Shown in pieces: positions 43,501-54,483 of a stretch of 64,000 nt of DNA. Location: the NCBI GenBank assembly GCA_905147135.1, contig LR990067.1, forward strand, positions 3,906,001 to 3,970,000, written 5' to 3'. The stretch is from Blastobasis lacticolella (taxonomy: Eukaryota > Arthropoda > Insecta > Lepidoptera > Blastobasidae). The position numbers and the translations under genes are program-made. Position 1 is the first letter of the stretch; each line of letters begins with the position of its first letter. The notes under the pieces are model-generated. The model saw only the letters and a program-made list of their open reading frames with translations, was not told the DNA's origin and searched no databases.

Positions 43501-45513
43501 GCATATGCGGCTGTGGTCTATGCTCGCATTATTAATAGTCAGGGCAATGTGTATGTGAGTCTGATCACATCTAAAAGTCGCGTAGCACCTATCAAACAAG
43601 TCTCTATTCCGCGATTGGAATTATGCGGTGCAGTACTGCTATCGAGACTTTTGAGTGAGGTTGCTATGACTTTACAGGTGCCTAGTCATAACATTCATGC
43701 ATGGACTGATTCAACGATAGTTCTCGCCTGGCTAAGTAGTCACCCCAGCCGGTGGAAAACCTTTGTCGCAAACCGCGTATCTGAAATTCTCAGTATCACA
43801 GATAGTAATCAATGGTCACATGTCGTTTCCAAGGAAAATCCAGCTGACTGTGTATCACGTGGAATGCTAGCTTCAGACTTCATTAACAATCAGCTCTGGA
43901 AACGGGGTCCTGAATGGCTGTATCTTGAAAAGATGAGCTATGAAAAGGCTACTCTTGGTGATACGAAGCTCGAAGAAAGAAAACCTAAGTTGACATGCCA
44001 TTTAACTACTGACGAAGATGACAGCATCAGGAATTTATTGAAAAAGTTTTCATCACTGACAAAGCTCGTCCGTGTCGTCGCGTTCTGTAAACGAGTTATA
44101 AACTGGAACCAACCTGAAAAAAGAAAAACCTCTACCTGGTTAAGTACAAAAGAATTGCAAGATTCATTACTTAACTGTATCAAGTTATGTCAGAGAGTAG
44201 AGTTTCAGCAGGATATAGAGTCTGTAAAAAGCGGAAAGTTGAAGAAAAACAACAAACTTTCGTCTTTGTGCCCATTTTTTGACTCAAATGGGATATTGAG
44301 AGTTGGTGGAAGATTACAGAATGCAGGATTGATTTCATTTGACATGAAGCATCCGGTTGTTATTCCACATAAATCCCATTTTACAAAGTTGTTAGTTTTA
44401 GATGCACATATTAAAACTATGCACGGTGGTCCTCAGCTCACGCTGAATTACTTAAGGTCTAAATATTGGGTTATCGGTGCGAAGAATTTGGTTAGACTAT
44501 GTGTACATAAATGTATTACTTGCATTCGTTACTCTACGCAAACTAACCAGCAAATGATGGGTGAGCTTCCTGAAGCGAGAACCACTGCACATAGACCTTT
44601 TATAAGGAGTGGTGTTGATTACGCAGGGCCGATCAATGTTCGAACCACAAAGGGTCGTGGTCACCATGCTACGAAAGGGTACATATGCTTGTTTGTGTGT
44701 ATGGCTACAAGAGCCATCCACTTGGAAGTCGTCAGTGACATGACTTCGGAGACCTTTCTCGCTGCTTTCAAGCGTTTCGTAGCTCGTAGAGGTCATGTCG
44801 CCGAACTATGGAGTGACAACGGTACCACATTCGTAGGAAGTGCACGAGCATTGGAAGAACTGTTCGATTTGGAAAGGTCTAGTGTGGCAGTGGAAATTGC
44901 TGACTGGTTAGCTTCAAATGGCACTTCTTGGCATTTTATCCCTCCCCGTGCTCCAAACTTTGGAGGACTGTGGGAAGCAGGCATAAAATCAACCAAACAT
45001 CACCTTAAACGAGTGATAGGAGACAGTACCATAACATTTGAGGAGCTGACGACTGTGCTGTCTCAAATTGAGGCATGTCTCAATTCGAGACCATTGTCGC
45101 AATTATCCAATAATGCTGAAGATCCCAACCCCTTAACTCCTGGTCATTTTTTGGTAGGTGAACCCTTAGTTTTGATTCCTGACCTTAATTATGAACAATC
45201 CAATTTAAGTAATTTAAAGCGATGGCGTTTAACACAAAGAATAGTTCAAGATTTTTGGCGTAGATGGTCACATGAATACTTGACACAACTGCAACAGAGG
45301 TTTAAGTGGACTGAACAGATTCCTGAACCCGAGATTGGAAGTGTTGTTCTGGTTAAGGAGGACGATTTACCGCCGGCTAGATGGCTCTTTGGACTGGTTG
45401 TTGATAAACATCCGGGATTGGACAAACTCACACGTGTTGTCAGTCTCAAGTATAAAGGTCACATTATTAAGAGACCTTTGTCAAAACTTATATTATTACC
45501 TGTTAAGGATTAG
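40567..45513 (+). CDS. BEL/Pao retrotransposon gag-pol polyprotein
   Basis: One uninterrupted frame, open from 40507, first ATG 40567 (about 1648 codons). Domains in order (residues counted from 40552): Pao-type gag (LPKIEIPKFSGNYSEWPSF near 29), Cys/His zinc knuckles 229-300, aspartic protease with LLDQGSQ at about 374, reverse transcriptase with DIVKMYRQ 724 and YMDD 800, RNase H from 973 (HGFSDAS), integrase with an HHCC-type zinc region 1290-1325 and catalytic D 1353, D 1419 (WSDNG) and E 1472 (GLWEAG), and a C-terminal Pao domain 1540-1640. Gag starts shorter than usual in the family, so the N-terminus and 5' LTR appear lost. No stop or frameshift across 4.9 kb indicates a young copy; without two LTRs it is probably immobile by itself. 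Confidence 0.92.
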   Translation: MQLKSSTVETYESKLQSQSSNVKLPKIEIPKFSGNYSEWPSFRDLFLSLVHKESTIDNVQKLHYLKGCVTGEAEQLLRHISCTGDNYKLCWDQLEGRYNNKRFQANCILKRLTNQKVIQSESSTAVKQLLDTTKECLNALKNLGIDTSTWDTIIIFLISQKLDSESRKQWEQKVCESSQSLPTFKKFQEFLETRFRSIEFLDTKAQRNDKPNYSHVSTTQQPTCLYCSDSHKLANCKKFAKDDVDLRRNFVQTHRLCFNCLAPNHSVYQCNQSTRCHICKKKHHSLLHTKLPNNSANGSTRANQTTDGRVVATVVGEKPTQQSLQDQGQGSNGPIVSCSSSNCSQVLLATALVKVNSNKNNTLVVLKALLDQGSQASFVTEEAVQMLGLRKIPETSLLSGLGGDQSSHLRSKSSVVLKIQSRLDPSFIVTVKAHVLKRLTTFLPSKKVSVQVLPTSLTSITLADPSFHMPNKIDLLLGAEVYSQILLEGVLKGLSGSIIAQHTRLGWILSGKIDDNFAPTNQDRVTSNSIVSMHLTHLNENELLKKFWELESDHSLTIKRHYSKEEEKCEKLFAQTTSRDDSGRFVVKLPFKSENPSCKFGNSKQIAHNRFLWLEKRLLKNLELKSEYSKVLNEYLSLGHMEKVTPMDIYKPGAVYLPHHAVVRQNRTTTKVRVVFDASAKGTNGISLNDNLMVGPTLQPELRHLIMRWRCYPISLVADIVKMYRQVKVAEEDIDFQRILWRENPSAEIEHFRLLTVTFGTSSAPYLAVRALQELAHQEGHNFPLAADRVLRDFYMDDLMTGCYSVEEGVQVYTQIVQLLNGGGFPLQKFASNSKELLYQLQLESNNSKEVREIKIDEVMKILVLTWNRETDYFQCVVKLSTVDKLVTKRKVISDIARLFDPLGWIAPVVTKAKIFIQQLWLSGIGWDSGLPSQLLKDWTLFRTDLTVLEAVTVPRWIKSCRDDRCFELHGFSDASNAAYAAVVYARIINSQGNVYVSLITSKSRVAPIKQVSIPRLELCGAVLLSRLLSEVAMTLQVPSHNIHAWTDSTIVLAWLSSHPSRWKTFVANRVSEILSITDSNQWSHVVSKENPADCVSRGMLASDFINNQLWKRGPEWLYLEKMSYEKATLGDTKLEERKPKLTCHLTTDEDDSIRNLLKKFSSLTKLVRVVAFCKRVINWNQPEKRKTSTWLSTKELQDSLLNCIKLCQRVEFQQDIESVKSGKLKKNNKLSSLCPFFDSNGILRVGGRLQNAGLISFDMKHPVVIPHKSHFTKLLVLDAHIKTMHGGPQLTLNYLRSKYWVIGAKNLVRLCVHKCITCIRYSTQTNQQMMGELPEARTTAHRPFIRSGVDYAGPINVRTTKGRGHHATKGYICLFVCMATRAIHLEVVSDMTSETFLAAFKRFVARRGHVAELWSDNGTTFVGSARALEELFDLERSSVAVEIADWLASNGTSWHFIPPRAPNFGGLWEAGIKSTKHHLKRVIGDSTITFEELTTVLSQIEACLNSRPLSQLSNNAEDPNPLTPGHFLVGEPLVLIPDLNYEQSNLSNLKRWRLTQRIVQDFWRRWSHEYLTQLQQRFKWTEQIPEPEIGSVVLVKEDDLPPARWLFGLVVDKHPGLDKLTRVVSLKYKGHIIKRPLSKLILLPVKD

Positions 45514-45749
45514 TAAAGATTTTCTTTTGTTTTATCCTAGGATTTGATCGTATGATTTGTAATACTAAGTTATAGATAAGTTGTTAATGTAGCAAATTAA
45601 GATAGTCAGTTTATATAGCAAATTAAGTTTATATCTTTTATCAAATATTATGTAAAGTAAGTTGGAATTTTGTGACACCTTGTGTTGTCGATGTAAAAAC
45701 TGTTTATTTTAATAGTTCTTTAACTGGACTAGGTCCATGGCGGCCGGAA

Positions 45750-45964
45750 TGTTCAGACGACCAAACAGTAAAGATAAAGGTGATATAGTATGTAGTACCA
45801 ACTATTGCCACTAGATGGCGCTGTTACAAATTTGTGTACTTTCTACATCGCGGTAGCAAGTTGTCGCATACAAATTATATATAGAATTTAGTTTTTGTAA
45901 TAAATGATCCATTTTGAGCCTTATTTAAATTGTTTTATTTTTGGGAAATTTTGGGGTTTGTTCA
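45750..45964 (+). repeat. Probable 3' LTR of the BEL/Pao element
   Basis: Begins TGTTCAGACGACC just after a purine-rich GGCGGCCGGAA and ends near GGGGTTTGTTCA; it contains AATAAATGATCC near 45899, a likely poly(A) signal. No second copy upstream confirms the borders. Confidence 0.55.
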
Positions 45965-46241
45965 GTATCTGAATCCGATTTCCGAGCCATTGTGAATACG
46001 GCTACTGGATCACCGAAGTCGGACGGCAATCACTGTACTGTAAATACCTGATCTACTAAATCCTGGATCATGGTCTAGGAGGACCCCAGGACATTAACTC
46101 CAAGATGGAATAAGAAGAAAGTTATTAGGTACCGACACTTCCAATATAAATATGACACTCCTAAGATTTTATTTATAGCAAAGTTTGTAGTTTGCATTTC
46201 TACGAAGACTGTTGCTATACTTTTTATTTAATTATCATGGA

Positions 46242-46273
46242 ATTCTCATAATGCCTAATAGCATTATGAGAAT
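46242..46273. repeat. Perfect 13-bp hairpin
   Basis: ATTCTCATAATGC, six-base loop CTAATA, then the exact complement. It lies alone in AT-rich spacer. Confidence 0.7.
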
Positions 46274-46299
46274 AGGTTAGTATGCCTGAAACATTCCGG

Positions 46300-47150
46300 C
46301 ACCGCATCCGCTGCCCTTTAGGTTGCTGATGTCCAGGACGACGGTGGCCGTTTTCCATCAGGTGGATCATCCGTGTGCCTCCCTAAATAGACAACGTTTG
46401 CAGTGATAAAAGTATTCATTGTTAGGTACATTTAATAGTAGTTTACTATTTATAGGGCATTTTTTATGTTAACAGGCAAGCGGGCCACCTGTTCGAAAGT
46501 GGCCACCGCCGACTATGGACATCAGCAACACCAGGGGCGCTACCAATGCGTTGCCCGCCTCCAAAGACCTCTAATGTACCTCTTGAATAATCCCATGACA
46601 TAATCCAAAGAAATCACTGTGGCTGGGAGGTCATTCCCCGTCCCAATCTTACGAGCGAGAAACGTTCTTTTAAACCTTCGCGTGGACGCCTGAAGGCAAA
46701 ACGAAGCCCCATTGCTCGTAAGTAAAGTAAAGTAATGTAAAACACATTTATTTCACTCAGTCTCACAGCACAAAATTCTTAAATATTCATTAAGTAAAAA
46801 AAGCAGAGACATAGACGAAAAAAGGAATAAAAAGGATACTCTAATCTCGTTACCTGTGCCATGTGGAGAGTGCAATGGGGCCACACTCAGCATATACCAC
46901 GACAGTCGCCTTGACGCTGATTTTCAGTGGGCCCCCTAGTGATGCACGAACAAAAATTCCACAAGCAATAAATAAATAAATATTATTTGTTTAAATACAT
47001 AACACTATATATGAGTATACAGTGCTGCTGCCGCTCATGTCATCTGTCACAAATAGCCTGTGAAGATACCAGAAATTATCCTACGTCATCTAGTTCAAGA
47101 AGTATGCTACTTTGTAGCGATAGTAGGTACCTACCTTGTGGTTTAGTAGA
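46300..47150. other. Repeat spacer
   Basis: 46455-46560 copies the GGCAAGCGGGCCACCTG repeat; 46740-46960 is a minus-strand LINE tail (ATTTATTTCACTCAG; TTTTCAGTGGGCCCCCTAGT). No gene seen. Confidence 0.5.
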
Positions 47151-47164
47151 TCCACAAAACGTTG

Positions 47165-48440
47165 GTCTTGTACACATAAACCTTCTGAAATAAATTCTCT
47201 AAGTGATGTTGAAAACCGCATGAAATCCGTTGAGTGGATAAGGAGGAGTTACCGGACAGACCGACGCTGCTATGTATGTTACGTTGGTGATAACATGTTG
47301 CCTTGCGGGACCCCACCTCATCTGTGGGAGAGTGGTAAATACCACGGGGAAATCCCCAGCCCGCCTATTCCTAGGCGTTAGGGATACAGCGGAAGCCTAT
47401 ATTATTTATAGTTCATATTACAGTTTTACAGCATTTGAATACACTTAAAGTATAAGTACATAATTGTTGAAATGCCAATGACAAAACTGCATTTTTAGAA
47501 TAAGCTACGTAGTGCTAATTATTTTATTATTGTAACAACTGCGATTCCAAATGAATTTTCTCCCACGCACACTAAGGTTGTGGTATGAACTGCCTGGAGA
47601 GGTTTTCCTTGGAGAGTACAATATGGAGTTCCTCAAGAAAGGCGTGAAAATATTATTACGGGGTCGGCAACGCGTGGGTGATGCAACTGGTATTGCAAAT
47701 GACAATAGGCTGCGGTGACTGCTTGTCGTCATATTTTTTTGTATGGAAACTGTAAGAGAATTGAACTTACAGAAAATATGACGTCATAACGATGGTTCCC
47801 GTCTCAAATTGCCGGCTGCGTTGGCTGCTTGCCATCAAGCAGGCCGTAAGCTTGTTTACCACCTTTGTGGTATAAAAAAAAACTGCTGTTGGCTTTCCTT
47901 AAGTAAATAATAAATAATTTTTTTGTGTCACTAAGGTGCTTGCATGCTTACTGGCCGGCCTGATGGAAAGTTCGCAGCATATAGACGTTTGAAAATCAAG
48001 GGTATCCTTTCTTGGAGAACTCCATGTTGTACTCTCCACGGAAAACTTTTCTAAGGAGTTCATTCCACAACCTTAGTGTGCACAGCTGTCCACAGCTCAT
48101 AAGCGATGGCATTGGAGTTAGGAGGTCGGATCCTTGCTTGGTAAACTTATCGCCGACATATTGAGTATCTAATCTAAGGATTGCCAGACTGAAGTGGAAG
48201 TGGGCAGGGCACATAGCTCGAAGAACAGATGGCCGATGAGGCAGTAAAGTTCTCGAGTGGCGACTACGTACCGGAAGACGCAGCGTGGGTAGTCCCAAGG
48301 TAGACCGACGACCTGGTAAGGATCGCAAGTACTAGCTGGATGCGGAAAGCATAGGACCGGCCTTTGTGGAGATCTCTGGGAGAGGCCTATGCCCAGCAGT
48401 GGGAGTCTTCTGGCTGATATGATGATGATGATATGGTTAA
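47165..48440 (+). repeat. Inverted segmental duplication, left arm
   Basis: Runs of shared sequence in the same order but inverted with 54484-56050: ACCGACGCTGC...GTTGGTGATAACATGTTGCC, the LINE end TGTGGTATGAACTGCCTGGA, CACAGCTGTCCACAGCTCAT, AGGAGGTCGGATCCTTGC, and the RTE end to the ATGATG tail. It contains a local palindrome insertion at 47727-47825 (GTCATATTTTTTTGTATGG). Confidence 0.7.
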
Positions 48441-48514
48441 GTAGGTTGGGTCGTTAGGTATAGTCCTTATTTGGACTTTCGTTTCTTTGATTTCCCCCCG
48501 GTATCACAGTACCT

Positions 48515-49115
48515 AATAATGTAGCCGACTCGTAAGCGAGAGGTACTGAGCCACTATATATACCACTGCAGCCAAATATCAATGACTCTTTTCTGAGTTA
48601 TATGCATTAGTTGAACACTAACCGCTATTCTGACGGTGAGAGATAACATCGTGATAAAACCTGCACATTTAGGCGACTAAATGTGCAACAATGATCCAAT
48701 ATGGTCAGGTTCCCCTGGTAGCAGGGTCACGGAGGGCAGATGGCAGTCGCTCCACTGTAATTACCTGATCTACTAAATCCTGGATCATGGTCAAGGCGGA
48801 CCCCTTGCCTTCGCGCGCGAAAGCACAACCGGGGCATTTTTATACCACTAAGGTGGCAAACAACCCTCCGGCCTACGGATGGTAAGCAGTCACCGCAGCC
48901 TATGGACGATTGCCATACCAGGGGCATCGCCCACGTGTTGCTGACCCCGTCAAAATCTTTTCACCCCTTTCTTGAAGAACGCCATGTTGTACCCTCCAGG
49001 GAAAACCTCTCCAGGTAGTACAACCCACTACCATAGTGTGCGTGGGAGAAGGTTCCTTTGGAACTGCGCAGTTCACTACCAATCATCAGTTAGTTAGTTA
49101 ATCGCCAAGATGATC
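48515..49115 (+). repeat. SINE family 1 interrupted by a LINE end
   Basis: The SINE runs 48525-48837 and its last bases (CGCCAAGATGATC) reappear at 49103-49115. Between is a minus-strand LINE 3' end (48838-49090, TTATACCACTAAGGTGG start). Confidence 0.65.
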
Positions 49116-49196
49116 ACAGTATCTAATAGAGGGAGGCAATCTTACTTACTTTATTACTTACTTTGATTTTTACTATGGTTTTAACAATATGTAGGA

Positions 49197-49465
49197 TAAG
49201 GTTCGATGTCGAAAAAAAAAAATCGTGGACAAATTCACACAGCGCCATCTAGCCCCAAACTAAGCAAAGCTTGTGCTATGGGTGCTAGATAATTGATATA
49301 CTACTTAAATACTTTTAAATACATACTTATTATACATACAACACAGAAATTAAAATTCATCATTTCAATTTCTGCCCGGCCGGGAATCGAACCCGGGACC
49401 TCTTGCGTGGCAGCTTCGGCATGTTGACCATTGAACCACTCAGGTCGTCAATTCAATCATCAGGT
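49197..49465 (-). repeat. tRNA-derived SINE (family 3)
   Basis: On minus the head reads ACGACCTGAGTGGTTCAATG (A box) and GGTCCCGGGTTCGATTCCC (B box). The body ends with GGCGCTGTGTGAATTTGTCC. A second copy is at 57450-57695. Confidence 0.7.
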
Positions 49466-49599
49466 CATTACAATTTGTAACGAAATATTTACCAAAGACA
49501 GTTATCGAAGTGTTGCAAAATTTCGTAGGTAAGTATTATAAAATTTTATATGATAATTCTTACTCATTACTCATTATTTCGTGACGAATTTGCTTCAAT

Positions 49600-49708
49600 A
49601 AAATAATGCAATACACAACGTTTATTGATAAGTAAGTAATTGGATATAATATAAAAGGATGCGTTCTATTTTACATGACATCAAGTAGTTACTTGGGTTT
49701 CGATAACA
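49600..49708 (+). promoter_or_regulatory. Promoter of the unpaired chorion-like gene
   Basis: TATAAAA at 49650-49656, about 25-30 bp before a likely start near CATGACATCAAG (49674-49685), and TGATAAG (GATA motif) at 49626-49632. No divergent start codon with a signal peptide is seen on the minus strand. Confidence 0.6.
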
Positions 49709-51315
49709 ATGGCTGCCTCCAAAGTTGTGTTTTTGTGCTTTACCCTGTTTTTGTTGCATGTAAGTATATTTTTTATTTAGATCAATATAATTTATGGAGC
49801 ATCGGTAGCCAAGTGGTTAAGGTATCCAACTCGTAAGCGAGATGTAACGGGTTCGATTCCCACAGCGGCTATATACTAATGACTCTCCACCGCTCTTTAG
49901 ATCTCCTTTCAGAGGGTCTAAGGTTGGCTGGAAGAAATCCCATTGAAGGATAAGCCCGCCTTTGCTTTGTAAAATGATATTTTTCTCACTACTGTATTTC
50001 TTTTCAATGCAATAAAGAGTTTACATACATACATACTCTTTCTGAGTTAGTTTAATGCTCTGTAAATTCCTACGTAGTGGTGACCACTTTCTGTCAGGTT
50101 TCCTGTTTACCTATTTGTGTACCGATTCAAATAAAAAAGCACTTGATCATGCGTACGTACATAAACCTCATATTCCAACGCAACATGTATGGGAAAGTTT
50201 ATGTTAAAACATTTCTTGTGTATCTGATTTCCACCTACTTAATTCTATTTTAAACATTACATTTTTATTTTTAGAACACTCAAGCGTACTCTATCTTAGC
50301 CCCGAGCGGCTCCAACTCCGTCAACTCCATCTCCTCCAGCAACAATATTGGAAGCTTCAACTCTGGAAATGACGTCGTGGCTACCAACAACGTCTTGGCA
50401 ACGAAGTTCAACGGCTTGAATGGCAACACAATCACTGGTCTCACCACCACCAGCGATGTAATGTCAAATTCTGGCCCCTCCGTCTCCGATATCTCATCGA
50501 GCAATAACATCATATCGTCCAACATAGGAGGCGCAAGCGGTACAACTATCAACAAGATTTCGTCCGAAAACAACGCCTACTCGACCAACTATGGCAGATT
50601 CGGCAACGCTGTCAACGATATTTCTTCTACCAACTACATAGGGTCTACTGGTGCTGGCGCCATCAACGATATCAAGTCCCGTAACAACATATATTCCAAC
50701 AACAACGGCTACGGAAGTTCCTTCAACGACATATCTTCTGCAAATAACATCGTGTCATCCGGCACTGGACGCTCGACCAACATTATCGATTCCAACAACA
50801 ACATCTTCTCCAACAACTACGGCCAATTCAGACAGAACGTTGCCTCTGTGTCCTCCAATAACGCCATAGCGAACAACGTTGGTTCATACACTCCTCAGTA
50901 CATATCAAAATTCACCCAGAATACTCCTAAAGTTAATATGCCAATGATACCAGCTGTGAGTGTCAAGCAAGCGCCTCTTGTAACAGGTAGTTCCCTGAAC
51001 CTTGCATTGCCTAGCAATCTTGTGACACAAAACTTCAACACAAACATGCCCCCAGCCGCTTTACTGAGCGAACTGTTATCTGGCAACAAAATTCAGCCAA
51101 TCATCTCCGAGATAATACCAAACCTGCAAGTTGGGGAGATGACTCTGTCTGGAGATTTACCCATTGGCGGGAATATTAAGGTCTGTGGCTGCTTCCCGGT
51201 CTATGGCATGGTCGGTGTGGAGGGTACTGTGCCTTCTTCTGGCACAGCCGCCGTTGATACTGGCTGCAATTTTCCCGCTCAAGTTCTGGAGCCAGGGTGC
51301 GCCTGCCAGAAATAA
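49709..51315 (+). CDS. Ser/Asn-rich chorion-like protein (class A/CA type)
   Basis: Exon 1 49709-49759 (MAASKVVFLCFTLFLLH, donor CAT|GTAAGT) and exon 2 50275-51315 (acceptor TTTTTAG|AAC), 363 residues. Signal peptide to NTQA before YSIL. Residues about 30-230 are irregular Ser/Asn repeats built on NDISS.NNI.S (NDIKSRNNIYSNNN, NDISSANNIVSS). The chorion core lies at about 303-350: EMTLSGDLPIGGNIKVCGC, FPVYGMVGVEGTVPSSGTAA, resembling class A / CA proteins, and the end is CNFP..VLEPGCACQK. The intron holds a SINE head (49797-49880) cut by a LINE tail (49885-50036). AATAAA at 51370-51375. It has no divergent partner; it may be an early or minor eggshell component (inference). Confidence 0.85.
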
Positions 51316-51564
51316 GTTTTGGTCTAAGACCTCTTTAGTCGTTGTGTAGTTTTTGTCGTTCTTTTTTTGAATAAATAAATTATTACTGTGTAAATTACTG
51401 CTTTATTATTTATTCGGCTTTTCGCTAACGGATTGTGCGGGTCAAACAAAAAGATAAAACACATATAACATTTAAAGGATTTTGATAAGAAATCGCGTTT
51501 AGTAAATCTGAAAGCGATATCCCAGCAAAATAACGGACCCTGGTAAAACAATAATCACCATCAC

Positions 51565-52028
51565 CAGGTAAGACCATGATCCAGGATTCGGCAGGTCAGG
51601 TAATTACAGTGGAGCGACTGCCATCTGACCTTCATGACCCTGCTACCAGGGAAACCTGACCAGCGGGGCTATTTGCTAACTCAGTTGACAACTGTATTTG
51701 ACACTAGATAATTCTACACCACGTCATCTACGTTGAAAACTGGCAATAGCGTCTACCAAATTAGAGTAGTGTCAGATTTTTTTATGTCAAATTTAGTTGT
51801 CCACTGAGATAGCCGATAGGCCCTCAGATTGGATCATGGTTACACATCCAGTCGCCTGAATGTGCAGGTTTCATCACGATGTTTTCCCTCACCGTAAGAG
51901 CATCGGTTAGTATTCAACTAATGTACATAACTCAGAAAACAGTCATAGGTACATGGCCGGAGCGGGATTCGAACCCGGGACCTCTGGCTTACGAGTTGCA
52001 TACTCTAACCGCTCGGCCACCGACGCTC
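51565..52028 (-). repeat. SINE family 1 with a MITE inside
   Basis: Tail side 51565-51664, head at 51950-52028 (GAACCCGGGACCTCTGGCTT, tRNA-like). The MITE 51665-51824 has imperfect inverted ends GGGGCTATTTGCTAACTCAG and TGAGATAGCCGATAGGCCC. Confidence 0.65.
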
Positions 52029-52029
52029 T

Positions 52030-52540
52030 TCACGCGTAACATAATAGATATACAAAAATATACCTTATTCTATGAGCTATACATTCCACTTTGATCTGCT
52101 CTTACGCTTTTGCTTCTAAATTTAGATAACCACATTTTGCCTAAAGGCTAACCCTCTCTTTCTTTCTAGTCTAACATCGCTTTGGAAAAGAAAATCGGAT
52201 TGTTGGATTTTTATAGGTATTGCCTAGGGAAGCACACGGATAAAAACTCAAACTCATACTCAAAATTTCTTTATTGATTAGGATATTAAATATATATTTC
52301 AATCGTCAAAAAGGAAAGGGGTAGGAACATTTTTTTTATGTCATACAGTAGGCAATCAGGCAAGCGAGCCACCTGCTGACACCTATAGACATTAGCAACA
52401 CCAAGGGTATCGCCAATGCGTTGCCCACCTCTATAAGACGTTGCTCTGGCAGCAAAAAAACAAATGCCCCTCCACTGCCAAAGCCTCGGTTCCCCAAATC
52501 CCCACCCCATGGAGCACTGGAAACTGGCATTAATATGTCG
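52030..52540. repeat. MITE remnant and LINE tails
   Basis: 52030-52135 matches the right end of the outer MITE at 28560-28660. 52255-52330 is a LINE tail (AAAATTTCTTTATTGATTAG). 52340-52530 is the GGCCACCTG repeat in the same orientation as 32600. Confidence 0.6.
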
Positions 52541-52735
52541 GTTGTGCTCACGCTTGCGAGGGCCCGAGGTCCGCGTAGCAACCGGATAGAAAACGCGCTG
52601 AAGTGTATTGGCGCGCTAATCACGCGGTACTAAGGACTTGACTCTTGAACCGCAGGTTGCAGAGGCCCTAGTAGACCGGTCCGTCTTAGTAGAGGCTCTA
52701 TAGAACGCTCCCATACAGAACCTTAAAAAATCATC

Positions 52736-53158
52736 ATCATCATATCAGCCAGAAGACGCCCACTGCTGGGCATAGGCCTCCCCCAGAGATCTCCACAAAG
52801 ACCGGACCTGTGCTTTCCGCATCCAGCTGGTACCTGCGATCCTTACCATGTCGTCGGTCCACCTTGTAGGAGGCCTACCCATGCTGCGTCTACCGGTACG
52901 TGGTCGCCACTCGAGAACTTTACTGCCCCATCGGCCATCTGTTCTTCGAGCTATGTGCCCTGCCCACTGCAACTTCAGTCTGGCAATCCTTAGAGCTATG
53001 TCGGTGACCTTGGTTCGCTTGCGGATCTCCTCATTTCTGACTTGATCGCGCAAAGAAACTCCGAGCATAGCTCTTTCCATTGCCCTTTGGGTAACAGTGA
53101 GCCTTAAAAAATATATTGTAAATATTTTCTTTCTTTTGCACGTTCGTCGTTGCTTCAC
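52736..53158 (-). mobile_element. RTE-type LINE 3' end
   Basis: 137-codon minus frame: LTVTQRAMERAMLGVSLRD, RNEEIRKRTKVTDIALRIA, KLQWAGHIARRTDGRWGSKV, RRSMGRPPTRWTDDMVRIAG, WRSLGEAYAQQWASSG, a complete C-terminus of the RTE reverse transcriptase, with an ATGATGATG tail at 52736. Shorter copies are at 48130-48430 and 54484-54760. Confidence 0.85.
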
Positions 53159-53159
53159 G

Positions 53160-54480
53160 GACCCCGGGCCCTCGCGAGCGTGAGCACAACCGACACATTA
53201 ATGCCAAGATGAGATAAGATGCTATACAAAGGGAAAATAGATTGACACCCGAGGAAAACGAACTCGATTGCCATCGGACAATTATCATTATCGATTAAAG
53301 TTGTCGAACGTGATAAATCACCACATACGCTTACACATCTTACACAATTACGATACGTAATTGTTACGAATATGTTAGTTTATCTAACGACGAAGATAGT
53401 GGTAATATTTACAAACCATCGATTGCGTTAATGATTTCTGTGAAAGTTAACTGACCGACCACAGCATTAAAACTCAAAATACGCTATATAGGTTTAAGAC
53501 TTTCGTTGTTATTTACTACACTTTCATAGACATAGGACATAGACATTATTTATTTTGACATCATAATACAATAGATATTGAATAAGTTATAATTCTAAAT
53601 CTAAGTTCTACTTATAGGTAGGTATCTATTAATAACCTACATAAATAAAGATATAGGAACACGGAGTCATGCGATGTAAAAATGGACCCCAACTCAGCAT
53701 TAGCTGCAAGAGAACGATGCAGCGCTGATTTTATGCGGGACCTTTTCGATCATTTTATCGCACATATTATCGAGTTTATTAACACGGTTAGTATTGTTTT
53801 TACGACGCCGTGTGGTGACCGGCAGAGAAGAATAGCACCAACCCCTTACACTCGTGGCTGTCGTACAAGGTGACTAATGTTTCGAGGCAAAAGATCTAGA
53901 GTTTCCGTACGCTGGGAAATGGGTAGCAGCGTTTTCCATTGTTATATTCATAATACTTTCATAAAACATCTCCAACCCGCCTGCCAAGCGTGGAGATTAT
54001 GGCAATAACCGCTCCTTTCGTGGGAGAGGCCATTAGTCCTGCAGTGGACTGTTATGGGTTATGATGATATGTTATGATTTCGACGCAGTTGCATGCGTCA
54101 TGGTCAAAATACGCTGTCGTTGCATTTACGTACGGGTCTCATCGGCTCAAGTGTCATTGTTTTGACGTACGACACGACAATGCTTGCATTGCTGTCTTTT
54201 GATTTGAATGATAAGTGCAATTAAGGTGTCTTAGTGATGCGTCATCTATACATAGTATAACACAAAGTCACTTCCCGCCTTCTGTCCCTATGTATCTATT
54301 CAACGGATTTTAATGCGGTTTTCAAAAATAGATAGAGTGATTCATGTAGGTTTATAAGGAGGTAGGTACAAAAAGGATAGGTAGGGGCTGTACACGAGCG
54401 AAAGCGTTCCAAATCCACTAGTTGATTATATACCTGAATCAAAATGGTGTCTTTAGTATTACGCCATAAATACAGACATA
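53160..54480. other. Spacer with SINE pieces
   Basis: 53155-53215 is a family 1 SINE tail; 53216-53800 is AT-rich with nothing recognised; 53808-54070 is a family 2 SINE; 54075-54140 is a Penelope-like word (ATTTCGACGCAGTTGCATGC). No gene seen. Confidence 0.5.
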
Positions 54481-54483
54481 GAT

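Larger units (their letters stand above)
40354..46007 (+). mobile_element. TIR-bounded segment carrying a BEL/Pao retrotransposon
   Basis: CAGTAGGCGTATTCACAATG at 40354 is matched inverted at 45988-46007 (one mismatch, CAGTAGCCGTATTCACAATG on minus), with weaker pairing for about 15 bases more. Inside lie about 150 bases of non-coding DNA, the polyprotein and one apparent 3' LTR. No 5' LTR is found. Either a BEL element inserted into a MITE and lost its 5' end, or a TIR element captured it. Confidence 0.7.
40025..46120 (+). repeat. SINE family 1 host copy split by large insertions
   Basis: The SINE body is readable at 40025-40040, 40256-40353 and 46008-46120. Between the first two is a LINE 3' end (40041-40255, minus, TTTATTACACCGAGC); between the last two is the TIR-bounded BEL/Pao segment. 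Confidence 0.6.
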
